DNA from: an uncultured Alphaproteobacteria bacterium | GTDB lineage: Bacteria > Pseudomonadota > Alphaproteobacteria > RF32 > CAG-239 | Direction of reading: 5' to 3' | Length of the DNA stretch: 19,026 bases | NCBI GenBank assembly: GCA_934254925.1 | Contig: CAKQMD010000024.1 | Span: 1-19,026, forward strand | In this document: one piece after another, positions 1 through 6,412 of the stretch | Numbering within the stretch: the first letter of the stretch is position 1 | How the letters are laid out: each line of letters opens with the position of its first letter | Notes under the pieces: generated by a model | Databases searched by the model: none | What the model was told of the DNA's origin: nothing | Seen by the model: the letters and a program-made list of their open reading frames with translations, nothing else | Position numbers and translations under genes: made by a program

Positions 1-160
1 CATACATAACATTTTATAGTTTCGTGACAATCTATAAACATACTATAAAAGAAATGAGAATTCTCCTCAAAAGCCTTACAAGCTTTTTCCTCAGCCTATC
101 TCACTTTTTGGATATAATTTATTGACCTCAGATCCGTCTATATAGACAGAAAAAGAAACA
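1..160. other. AT-rich gap downstream of fmt, no gene seen
   Basis: No convincing open frame or RNA gene is visible. The stretch holds a 10-base palindrome GAGAATTCTC (56-65) and a weak plus-strand hairpin AAAAGC/GCTTTT (69-74 with 82-87) followed by T residues. That hairpin could be the tail of a terminator for a plus-strand gene outside the window, but its stem has little GC. A TATAAT at 113-118 has no matching -35 box. I assign no function. Confidence 0.4.
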
Positions 161-186
161 AAAACCCCGGCAGTTTCATGCCGGGG
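153..186 (-). terminator. Rho-independent terminator of the murF-fmt operon
   Basis: A perfect 8-bp GC-rich stem, CCCCGGCA (165-172) with TGCCGGGG (179-186), closes a 6-base loop. Read on the minus strand it is followed directly by a T-rich tract (complement of 153-164). It starts about 20 bases after the fmt stop codon, so it very probably ends the five-gene operon. Confidence 0.9.
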
Positions 187-207
187 CATTCCCAAACTCA
201 AAAGCAA

Positions 208-1125
208 CTAAGACAAAACGGCGTCGTCCTTAAAACTGAAGCCGCGTAAAAGCTCTTCCGTCGGCATGGCCTTTTTTCCTTGCCGCTGAATTTCCGTCAC
301 CAGAAGCATACCTTTGCCGCAGGCAATCAGCAAACCGCTGTCATTGGGCACCAAAGCCCCCGGAATCATGCCGGATTCCGCATTTAAAGCCTCTGCCCGC
401 AGCACCTTAAAACGCTCACCTTCATATTCAAAATACATAGCCGGATAAGGATTGAAAGCGCGGATTTTTCGTTCCAAAACCGCCGCCGGCTTTGTAAAGT
501 CAAGCCGACACTCGCTCTTGTCAATTTTGGGAGCATAGCAGCTTTTCCCTTCGTCTTGCACTTGCGGACTTATCCGCTCATAATCGGCCAAAACCTTAAG
601 CATCAACTCGGCACCGATTTCCGCCAAAAGATCATGCAGCGCACCTCCTGTCATTTCAGGCATCAAAGCCACCTCGCCTTTCAAAAACATGGCGCCGGTA
701 TCAAGACCTTCTTCCACCTGCATAATTGTCACCCCCGACTTTTCGTCTCCGGCTTCTATCGCCCTTTGAATCGGCGCCGCTCCCCGCCAACGCGGCAGCA
801 AAGAAGCATGAACGTTAAGACATCCTTTGGGAAAAGCCCGTAAAACCGACGGCGGCAAAATCAACCCGTAAGCGGCTACGACCGCCGCATCGGCATTAAG
901 AGACGCAAAACGAGCCTGCTCTTCAGGCGAGCGCAATGATTTTGGCGTCCGCACCTCAAGACCGTGTTCTTCTGCAAAAACCTGCACCGGCGATTTGAGG
1001 ATTTTATGTCCTCTGCCAGCCTCCTTCGGCGCCTGGGTATAAACGCAGACGACCTCGTGTTCCGCCACAAGTTTCGCCAAAGTCGGCACCGCAAAGTCCG
1101 GCGTTCCCATAAACACGATTCTCAC
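208..1125 (-). CDS. fmt: Methionyl-tRNA formyltransferase
   Basis: This cytoplasmic enzyme transfers a formyl group from 10-formyltetrahydrofolate to Met-tRNA(fMet), making the initiator tRNA for translation. The 305-residue protein has family length. It opens with the Rossmann-like start MRIVFMGTPDFAVP and carries the signature HASLLPRWRGAAPIQ at 106-120. The catalytic triad expected in this family is present: N104, H106 and D142 (in EEGLDTG). The C-terminal OB-fold half is complete. The start is GTG at 1125; its GTGA overlaps the def stop codon by four bases, and GGAG lies about 8 bases upstream inside def. The two genes should therefore be translationally coupled. It is the last gene of the operon, ahead of a strong terminator. 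def-fmt pairing is classic, since the two enzymes add and remove the same formyl group. Confidence 0.97.
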   Translation of the reverse strand: MRIVFMGTPDFAVPTLAKLVAEHEVVCVYTQAPKEAGRGHKILKSPVQVFAEEHGLEVRTPKSLRSPEEQARFASLNADAAVVAAYGLILPPSVLRAFPKGCLNVHASLLPRWRGAAPIQRAIEAGDEKSGVTIMQVEEGLDTGAMFLKGEVALMPEMTGGALHDLLAEIGAELMLKVLADYERISPQVQDEGKSCYAPKIDKSECRLDFTKPAAVLERKIRAFNPYPAMYFEYEGERFKVLRAEALNAESGMIPGALVPNDSGLLIACGKGMLLVTEIQRQGKKAMPTEELLRGFSFKDDAVLS

Positions 1126-1649
1126 TTTGCATCTCCGTTTTGGTTTTTGCGATAATTGGCCAATTTTTTCAGCAGCATCTGACGCTTTAAGCGGCTGATC
1201 CGATCAATATACAAAATCCCGTCCAAATGATCCAACTCATGCTGGACCGCAATCGCCAAAAAGCCTTCGGCCAAAAGTTCCTGCTCCTGATTGTGATAAT
1301 CAATAAAGCGTACGCGCACACTGGCATGTCGTTCGACTTCCGCCCTTTGCTCAGGCACGGAAAGACACCCTTCCTCATTACAGACCATTTCATCAGAACG
1401 CCAGACAATCTCGGGATTAACCATATAAATAGGCTGTGGTTCCTCGTCATCACGCACAGCCACGTCAATCACCACAACCCTTTTGGAAACCCCGACCTGG
1501 GGTGCCGCCAATCCGACGCCGGCATCCGCATACATCGTTTCCAACATATCGTCCAAAAATCGGCGCAGCTCATCGTCCACCGGTCCGACTTTCTCCGCCT
1601 TTTGCTTCAAAATCGGGTGAGGATATTCATATAACTTCAATACGGCCAT
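1122..1649 (-). CDS. def: Peptide deformylase
   Basis: This metalloenzyme removes the N-formyl group from nascent proteins at the ribosome. All three deformylase motifs are visible in the 175-residue product: GVGLAAPQ (44-51), EGCLSVP (93-99, metal ligand C95) and HELDH (137-141, metal ligands H137 and H141, catalytic E138). This is a canonical catalytically competent type I enzyme. The start ATG at 1649 is preceded by a GAGGGG ribosome site. It follows nusB after about 10 bases and overlaps the fmt start by four bases, so it sits in the middle of a tight operon. No oddities. Confidence 0.97.
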   Translation of the reverse strand: MAVLKLYEYPHPILKQKAEKVGPVDDELRRFLDDMLETMYADAGVGLAAPQVGVSKRVVVIDVAVRDDEEPQPIYMVNPEIVWRSDEMVCNEEGCLSVPEQRAEVERHASVRVRFIDYHNQEQELLAEGFLAIAVQHELDHLDGILYIDRISRLKRQMLLKKLANYRKNQNGDAK

Positions 1650-1659
1650 GTTTCCCCTC

Positions 1660-2157
1660 TTAACGATTATTCAAACGCACTTCTTTGGCAATCTGGTCCA
1701 AAAGGGCATTAACCATTTTCGGTTCATTCTTGGCAAAAAAGGCATAAGCCAGGTCGACATATTCCTGAATTAAAACTTTAACGTCAACATCCAAGGTATT
1801 GATAATTTCATAAACGGCACACAACAACAAAGCCCGATAAGTACCGTCCAGCCGTTCAAAAGACCACCCTTCGCGCAAAAAAGCCGCCAAGGATTTTTCC
1901 AATTGTTCTTTCTTCTCGTGCACACCGCGGGTCAGCGTGGCAAAATAATTCGTATCCAAATCGGCCACTTCCACCATAATCTCGTGAGCGGCATGCCCCT
2001 CGTCGTCAATCACATAACGTCCGACTTCTCCGTTAATGAAATCCTTAATCACTTCGTCAACCGGCAACTGACCGTATTCGATCATATAAGTCGCCTGTAC
2101 GGCTGCCAAACGCGCTGCCGATTTCATTTTGATCTTTTCCGAAACAAATTTGCTCAT
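1660..2157 (-). CDS. nusB: Transcription antitermination factor NusB
   Basis: NusB binds boxA RNA with NusE (ribosomal protein S10) and supports antitermination, especially on rRNA operons. The identification rests on an all-helical 165-residue protein with the conserved C-terminal half: the segment around RALLLCAVYEI (108-118), the DVKVLIQEYVDLA stretch (125-137) and a K-VNALLDQIA ending (147-157). The N-terminus (KMKSAARLAAVQATY) matches the usual helix 1, which carries RNA-binding Arg residues. At 165 residues it is longer than the E. coli protein by about 25, with an insert-like acidic segment at 40-66. Its ATG overlaps the nrdR stop codon (ATGA). In many alphaproteobacteria riboflavin genes separate nrdR and nusB; here they abut. 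Confidence 0.93.
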   Translation of the reverse strand: MSKFVSEKIKMKSAARLAAVQATYMIEYGQLPVDEVIKDFINGEVGRYVIDDEGHAAHEIMVEVADLDTNYFATLTRGVHEKKEQLEKSLAAFLREGWSFERLDGTYRALLLCAVYEIINTLDVDVKVLIQEYVDLAYAFFAKNEPKMVNALLDQIAKEVRLNNR

Positions 2158-2642
2158 TCTTCTCCATCCTCTCCGCCGGCTTTGGGCTTGGCCAGCTGAT
2201 CAATCGTATCCACAAAATCTTCAAAATCTTTCACTTCCCGAAAATCCTTATACACCGAGGCAAAACGAATATAAGCGATGTGATCGAGCTTTGACAGGGC
2301 TTCCATGGCATATTCGCCGATCGTTTGCGAAGCGATCTCGCTTTCGCCGGAACTCTCCAGCCGCCGCTGAATGGAGTTGACGACCTTTTCCACCCTTTCG
2401 GGATTAACCGGACGCTTACGCACCGCAATCTGGATTGAACGTGCCAACTTGTCGCGGTCAAACATCGTCTTTTCACCGTTTTTCTTCACCACAATCAAAT
2501 CGCGCAACTGCACGCGTTCAAAAGTCGTAAAACGGGAACCACACTCCACACACTCGCGCCGACGGCGAATGGCCGACCCATCGTCAGTGTCTCGGGAATC
2601 TTTCACCTGAGTGTCGTCTGATCCGCAAAACGGACAACGCAT
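2154..2642 (-). CDS. nrdR: Transcriptional repressor NrdR
   Basis: NrdR represses ribonucleotide reductase genes; it senses ATP/dATP through an ATP-cone and binds NrdR boxes upstream of nrd promoters. The 162-residue protein begins with a zinc ribbon having ligands C3, C6, C31 and C34 (MRCPFCGS and CVECGSRFTT), including the RRRREC segment typical of the family. The ATP-cone follows (about 49-139: VVKKNGEKTMFDRDKL onward). Length is about 10 residues above the usual 150 because of a Lys/Gly/Glu-rich tail. The ATG at 2642 shares one base with the murF stop (TAATG), with GGGAG about 9 bases upstream. No ribonucleotide reductase gene is in the window, so its targets lie elsewhere. Confidence 0.96.
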   Translation of the reverse strand: MRCPFCGSDDTQVKDSRDTDDGSAIRRRRECVECGSRFTTFERVQLRDLIVVKKNGEKTMFDRDKLARSIQIAVRKRPVNPERVEKVVNSIQRRLESSGESEIASQTIGEYAMEALSKLDHIAYIRFASVYKDFREVKDFEDFVDTIDQLAKPKAGGEDGEE

Positions 2643-3976
2643 TAACTTTCACTCCCTTTTTTGATCAGAGATTCGGTCACCTGATAAAGTTTTGAAGAAT
2701 ATCTGGCTCCCTTTATAAGGACAATATCATTATTTTGCAATAACTTATTTACTAAAAAATCGTCCAAACCGTCTTTATTTTCAAAATAATGCTGTTCGAC
2801 TCCATCCGGAAGCTGTTTCAAAATGTCCTTAGTCTCCGGACAAACCCCGATCACCACGTCAAGATGAGAGGCGGCAGCCACTTTTCCGACATCAACATGC
2901 TGCGCCTGAGAAGTGTCACCCAACTCGGCCATTTTGCCCAAAACGGCAATTTTGCGTCCTTTTGTCTTCATGGCGGCCAAAGCCTTCAACCCCAACTTCA
3001 TAGCTTCAGGTTGTCCGGAATAACTGTCGTCAATCAAGGTATAAGTACCACCGGAAGGCAGTCTGAGCACGTTTTTCTTTCCCCTGCCCGGCAAAGCGCC
3101 GAAACTTTTCAATGCCGCCGCCGCTTTCGTCAGATCCAGACCGAGAACTTCCGCCACACTCAAAGCACACCAGGCGTTATAAAGGTAATGTTCGCCTTCT
3201 TCCGGCAATTGAAGCACCGCCTCGGGATGATGATTTTTTCCGAAGCACACAACCCGGGCATGATGCTCTTCCGCCCGTCTCATGAGCAAATCGGCAAAAA
3301 GAGTGTCTTCGTTAATGACGGCAACGCCGCCGTTTGCAGGCAGGCCCTCGAAAATTTCCGCTTTCGCTTCGGCAATGCCCTCGACGTTTTTAAAAAACTC
3401 AATATGCATCGGATAAACATTGGTCACCACGGCGATATCCGGCTTAACATAAGAAGTCAAACGAGAAATCTCGCCCTTGGCGCTCATTCCCATTTCGATA
3501 ACCGCATAAGGGGCCTCCATGTCTAAATCCAGAAGGCTCCGTGGCACACCGACGAAATTATTGTGATTACCGCTTGTGGCATAAGTTTTGGCAAACTGCG
3601 ACAAAACGCACTTTATCTCTTCTTTGGTTGTGGTTTTTCCGGCGCTTCCGGTCAAGCCGATCACCTTTCCCCGATAAAGGGAACGGTTATAAGCGCCCAG
3701 TTTACCGAAAGCTTCCAATGTGTCATGCACCACCAACTGACGGTTATGCGGCACACCCTCGACCACATGATCCACCACGGCCAAAGCGATGCCACGGTTG
3801 ATCAACTCGCTGACAAAGTCATGACCGTCAAATTTTTCGCCGCGAAGCGCGACAAACAAATCTCCTGCCTGTGCCTGCCGACTGTCTGTTACGACTTTTT
3901 CAATGTCAACGTCCAAAACCTGAGAGGTCGAACCGACCACTTCGGCAATTTTTTGAGAATTCGTCTTTTGCATCAT
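2642..3976 (-). CDS. murF: UDP-N-acetylmuramoyl-tripeptide--D-alanyl-D-alanine ligase
   Basis: MurF adds D-Ala-D-Ala to the UDP-MurNAc-tripeptide using ATP, the last cytoplasmic step in making the peptidoglycan pentapeptide. The 444-residue protein has family length and the three-domain Mur ligase layout: an N-terminal substrate domain with DSR (31-33), an ATP-binding domain with GLTGSAGKTTTKE (107-119), GNHNN (136-140) and EMG (161-163), and a C-terminal domain with LIDDSYSGQP (314-323) and VLGKMAELG (345-353). The usual DDSYNANP reads DDSYSGQP here, a mild divergence. The start is one of two tandem ATGs (3974-3976 or 3971-3973) with GGGG just upstream. It is the first gene of the operon and lies apart from the other division and cell-wall (dcw) genes it normally sits with. 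Confidence 0.95.
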   Translation of the reverse strand: MMQKTNSQKIAEVVGSTSQVLDVDIEKVVTDSRQAQAGDLFVALRGEKFDGHDFVSELINRGIALAVVDHVVEGVPHNRQLVVHDTLEAFGKLGAYNRSLYRGKVIGLTGSAGKTTTKEEIKCVLSQFAKTYATSGNHNNFVGVPRSLLDLDMEAPYAVIEMGMSAKGEISRLTSYVKPDIAVVTNVYPMHIEFFKNVEGIAEAKAEIFEGLPANGGVAVINEDTLFADLLMRRAEEHHARVVCFGKNHHPEAVLQLPEEGEHYLYNAWCALSVAEVLGLDLTKAAAALKSFGALPGRGKKNVLRLPSGGTYTLIDDSYSGQPEAMKLGLKALAAMKTKGRKIAVLGKMAELGDTSQAQHVDVGKVAAASHLDVVIGVCPETKDILKQLPDGVEQHYFENKDGLDDFLVNKLLQNNDIVLIKGARYSSKLYQVTESLIKKGSES

Positions 3977-4006
3977 AAAAACCCCATTGTTCCTGAAAAT
4001 GTATTA

Positions 4007-4037
4007 ATTATACATAAGAAAATAAAATATTTGTTAA
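4007..4037 (-). promoter_or_regulatory. Possible promoter for the murF operon
   Basis: On the minus strand a perfect TATAAT (4012-4007) lies about 30 bases upstream of the murF start. The best -35 candidate is TTAACA (4037-4032), but the spacer is 19 bases, longer than optimal. The -10 box is convincing; the -35 is a guess. Confidence 0.45.
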
Positions 4038-4071
4038 AATCCGTTTGTTTTTTGATTTGTCATTTTGTCTA

Positions 4072-4100
4072 TTGACGCTTTGCATTTAAGATGCTACTGT
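4072..4100 (+). promoter_or_regulatory. Sigma-70-type promoter for the WG-repeat lipoprotein
   Basis: TTGACG (4072-4077) and TACTGT (4095-4100) are separated by exactly 17 bases. Initiation near 4107 would give a leader of nearly 50 bases. A second perfect TATAAT occurs at 4113-4118 but lacks a -35 box at normal spacing. Confidence 0.55.
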
Positions 4101-4154
4101 AAAAGGGCAAATTATAATTAACATATTTTTCTAACTCTTAAAATTTTTTGCCTT

Positions 4155-4847
4155 ATGAAAAAAATTGTTCTGACAGCTTGCGCGGCTGTTTTGCTTTCGG
4201 CTTTCGTCAGTTGCGGTTATGAATCCAAAAAACAGGAAATCGGCGACGGCGTCTTTAGTTTTTCCGCCCAAACGGAAGACAAAAGCGGTGAAGTCTACGG
4301 CATCATGATCGGTGAAGAAATCATCGTTCCCGCCAAATATGACAACGACTTCCAAGTAACCGACAAACTCATCCTGGCCAAAAAAGGTGGTAACTGCGAT
4401 CTGTACGGCAAAGACAAATCCCTGCTCGCTTCGGGAAGCCCGATTGTCTATGATGACAATTTGAAAGGTTTTGTTGCTTATAAAGATTCGACAAAATCCC
4501 TGGTTCTAGACAACGGAAGCATCATTTCCGACTATACGGAAATTTTGCCCGTCAGCACTTTGGACTATTATGTCATCGTTAAAAACGATCTTTGCGGAAT
4601 TGCCGACGGACAAGCCCAAATCTTGGTTCCCGCAGACTATGACCGCATAACGGTCGTCAAAGATCAAAAAAGCGAAAACTATTATTTTGCTGCAGAAAAA
4701 GGGAAACAGGCTTTTCTGTTCTACAACGGAAAACTGACCAAAAAAATGACCTCCTCCCGTCTGAACACCCTCAAACGGATCAAAGCCGCTTGGAGTTCGG
4801 AAGACGGTCGGGCAAAACTCGTCGAATATAATGCCAAAAGGCTGTGA
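4155..4847 (+). CDS. Predicted lipoprotein with WG-like repeats
   Basis: This 230-residue protein starts with a short Lys-rich and hydrophobic leader ending in FVSC, a usable lipobox with C20 as the lipidated residue, so it is probably anchored in the envelope. Two stretches resemble the WG/KWG beta-repeat: GIMIGEEIIVPAKYD (49-63) and GIADGQAQILVPADYD (148-163), each a Gly-turn followed by VPA-YD. Such repeats are thought to form short beta-propeller-like or solenoid structures, often in surface or binding proteins; the function here is unknown. It is transcribed alone, divergent from murF, and ends at a strong terminator. No Shine-Dalgarno sequence is visible before the ATG (upstream bases are AT-rich ending TTGCCTT), unlike most genes here. 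Confidence 0.8.
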   Translation: MKKIVLTACAAVLLSAFVSCGYESKKQEIGDGVFSFSAQTEDKSGEVYGIMIGEEIIVPAKYDNDFQVTDKLILAKKGGNCDLYGKDKSLLASGSPIVYDDNLKGFVAYKDSTKSLVLDNGSIISDYTEILPVSTLDYYVIVKNDLCGIADGQAQILVPADYDRITVVKDQKSENYYFAAEKGKQAFLFYNGKLTKKMTSSRLNTLKRIKAAWSSEDGRAKLVEYNAKRL

Positions 4848-4862
4848 CGAGATTTTCCCCTC

Positions 4863-4893
4863 AAAAAAGCCCCGGCAACCCCGGGGCTTTTTT
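4863..4893. terminator. Bidirectional terminator between convergent genes
   Basis: Stem GCCCCGG (4869-4875) pairs with CCGGGGC (4881-4887) around a 5-base loop. It is flanked by six A residues (4863-4868) and six T residues (4888-4893). It works as an intrinsic terminator on both strands: for the lipoprotein gene on plus and as a back-up for the gene ending at 4961 on minus. Confidence 0.9.
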
Positions 4894-4913
4894 ATCTGAA
4901 CAATGTGACCTCA

Positions 4914-4942
4914 CAAAAAAAGCACCGCTCTCACGCAGTGCT
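4914..4942 (-). terminator. Terminator of the orphan gene ending at 4961
   Basis: On the minus strand AGCACTGC pairs with GCGGTGCT (8 bp, one G-T wobble, 6-base loop; plus coordinates 4935-4942 with 4921-4928). Seven T residues follow (complement of 4915-4921). It begins about 18 bases after the stop codon at 4961. Confidence 0.8.
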
Positions 4943-4960
4943 TTCCCAAAAAATCTTCGC

Positions 4961-5470
4961 TTAAATCTCGCGAATGCCGATCTGCCACCAAAAGGCTCTC
5001 AAATTGCTGTCGTGCAGCCATTCCGTCACAAAGGAATGCCATTCGCTTTTTTTCATCTCTTCGGGACACTCCGCCTGCAAAACGAACTCGTTTTCCCCTG
5101 TCTGATAAACGCCACAATAGCTCACGCGACCGCATTTCTCGTCAACACCTTTTTTCCAAGAACACAACAGCGTCGTCATATCGTCCAAATGACTCAGACA
5201 CACCGTCAGCCCCCAGGTGCGGGGATAGGTCTGCAAATGCGGGATAATCAACTTTTCAAGATCAAAGATCTGCTTCAGTTCGTCAGCCATAGCCTTCAAA
5301 CACAGCCAATTCCAATCTTGGGAAATTTCCACCGCAATCGCTTTACTGTTTCCTTTTTCTGAGGAAATCCAAGCTTTATAAACGCTAACTTGATATTTGA
5401 CAATAACTTTGTCAATGGCTTCGTTCCAGTCTGCGACCGGAATAAAGAAACAGGCATTATTTCTACGCAT
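4961..5470 (-). CDS. Unrecognised Trp- and Cys-rich 169-residue protein
   Basis: I do not recognise this family. The frame is open for 169 codons from ATG at 5470 to TAA and is followed directly by its own terminator, which supports it as a real gene. The protein has no signal peptide or membrane segment and looks soluble and cytoplasmic. It is unusually rich in Trp (ten, including DWNW at 52-55 and FWW near the C-terminus) and has seven Cys, among them CGRVSYCG. Predicted segments alternate strands and helices and suggest a compact alpha/beta domain. No Shine-Dalgarno sequence is evident (upstream AACCAAAAAC). It stands alone between two terminators, so context gives no functional clue. Confidence 0.65.
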   Translation of the reverse strand: MRRNNACFFIPVADWNEAIDKVIVKYQVSVYKAWISSEKGNSKAIAVEISQDWNWLCLKAMADELKQIFDLEKLIIPHLQTYPRTWGLTVCLSHLDDMTTLLCSWKKGVDEKCGRVSYCGVYQTGENEFVLQAECPEEMKKSEWHSFVTEWLHDSNLRAFWWQIGIREI

Positions 5471-5580
5471 GTTTTTGGTTTTAGATTAAACAATAATATA
5501 ATTAACTCAATATAGGCATATCTATAAAAAATGAGTTTTCAGATTAGCACAAAATTTGCCAAAAGCAAGCTTTAATCCAC

Positions 5581-5606
5581 AAAAAAAGCCGCATGATGCG
5601 GCTTTT
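5581..5606 (-). terminator. Terminator of the UGDH/SIMPL operon
   Basis: GCCGCA (5588-5593) pairs with TGCGGC (5597-5602), extended by A/T pairs to a 10-bp stem around a very short loop. On the minus strand it runs into seven T residues (complement of 5581-5587). It lies about 20 bases after the stop codon of the SIMPL-domain gene. Confidence 0.9.
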
Positions 5607-5623
5607 GTAAAGAAAAACGAAGA

Positions 5624-6364
5624 CTATTCCAACCAATATTCAATGGTTGAAACCACCCTCACCTTTTTGTTAATCTGATTGATTTCTGCAGAATTCATCG
5701 TCTGAACCCGCGGCAAAATGGAAAACACGCCCTGACTGGCCCGGCGGATTTTACCCACTCGGCTGTTGGAGCTTTTGGCAAATTCCGCAGCAGCCAATTC
5801 AGCATTTTTAGTCGCTTCTTCAAGCATTTGCGGTTTGATCTCATTGAGTTTGGTGAAGATATAAGAGACTGGACTACCATAAGACTGACTGTCAAAAACC
5901 ACGCCTTCGGCCACCAGCTCTCCCGTTTCGGACAAGGCTTTTTCCACCGTGTCCACATTTGCCGAACGCACGGTTACCGTTTGGCTCAGAATATAACGAG
6001 AAGCAAAGTTTCTGTCACGATAAGGATTGGTCATCAGGTCATTCGTCTCCAAACGCCCCTCAAAAATCTCGCTTTCGCTCAATCCCTGTTTTTTCAAAAA
6101 ATTCTTGATCTTCTGCAGGTTAGACAACATATTTTGCTGCGCTGTCTGAAGATTGTCATGTGTTGCCACAAACTTAATATCCCATACCGCCAGGTCAGCC
6201 TTGACGTCCATTTCCGCCAGCCCTTTGACGGAAACGAAATTCGCATCCATCTTGGCTTTGTAATAGTAGTACCCCGGGAAAAACCCACCGGCCAGAAGCC
6301 CCAGCGCAATCAACAACGCCGCCGCAGTCCGACATCCGTTCTTACACTCTTTAATTTCCATCAT
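5624..6364 (-). CDS. SIMPL-domain (DUF541) membrane-anchored protein
   Basis: The product belongs to the SIMPL/DUF541 group (YggE-like), periplasmic or outer-membrane proteins of poorly defined role, linked in E. coli to oxidative stress. The family pattern is visible as VSVKGLAEMDVKADLAVWDI just after the membrane segment, followed by a helix-rich centre and a C-terminal KVRVVSTIEYWLE strand. An N-terminal hydrophobic stretch (about residues 12-32, followed by YYYYK) should act as an uncleaved anchor. I chose ATG at 6364 (246 residues; a second ATG at 6361 is equally good) because AAGGAG stands 4-7 bases upstream. The longer frame from TTG at 6409 lacks that support. It follows the UGDH gene by 48 bases and ends at a strong terminator, so it closes a three-gene operon. 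Confidence 0.88.
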   Translation of the reverse strand: MMEIKECKNGCRTAAALLIALGLLAGGFFPGYYYYKAKMDANFVSVKGLAEMDVKADLAVWDIKFVATHDNLQTAQQNMLSNLQKIKNFLKKQGLSESEIFEGRLETNDLMTNPYRDRNFASRYILSQTVTVRSANVDTVEKALSETGELVAEGVVFDSQSYGSPVSYIFTKLNEIKPQMLEEATKNAELAAAEFAKSSNSRVGKIRRASQGVFSILPRVQTMNSAEINQINKKVRVVSTIEYWLE

Positions 6365-6412
6365 TTTGCTCCTTGTTTTTTCCAATACTTTATAAAAATA
6401 ACCCTCCAAGGC

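Noticed and set aside
69..88. Weak hairpin with T run near the left edge
   Set aside because: The stem is only 6 bp with two GC pairs, and no upstream plus-strand gene is visible, so I did not call it a terminator.
2789..3526. Long plus-strand open frame (245 codons) opposite murF
   Set aside because: It is antisense to a full, motif-complete MurF, is low in recognisable domain content and has no promoter or ribosome site. It is a by-product of the murF codon pattern.
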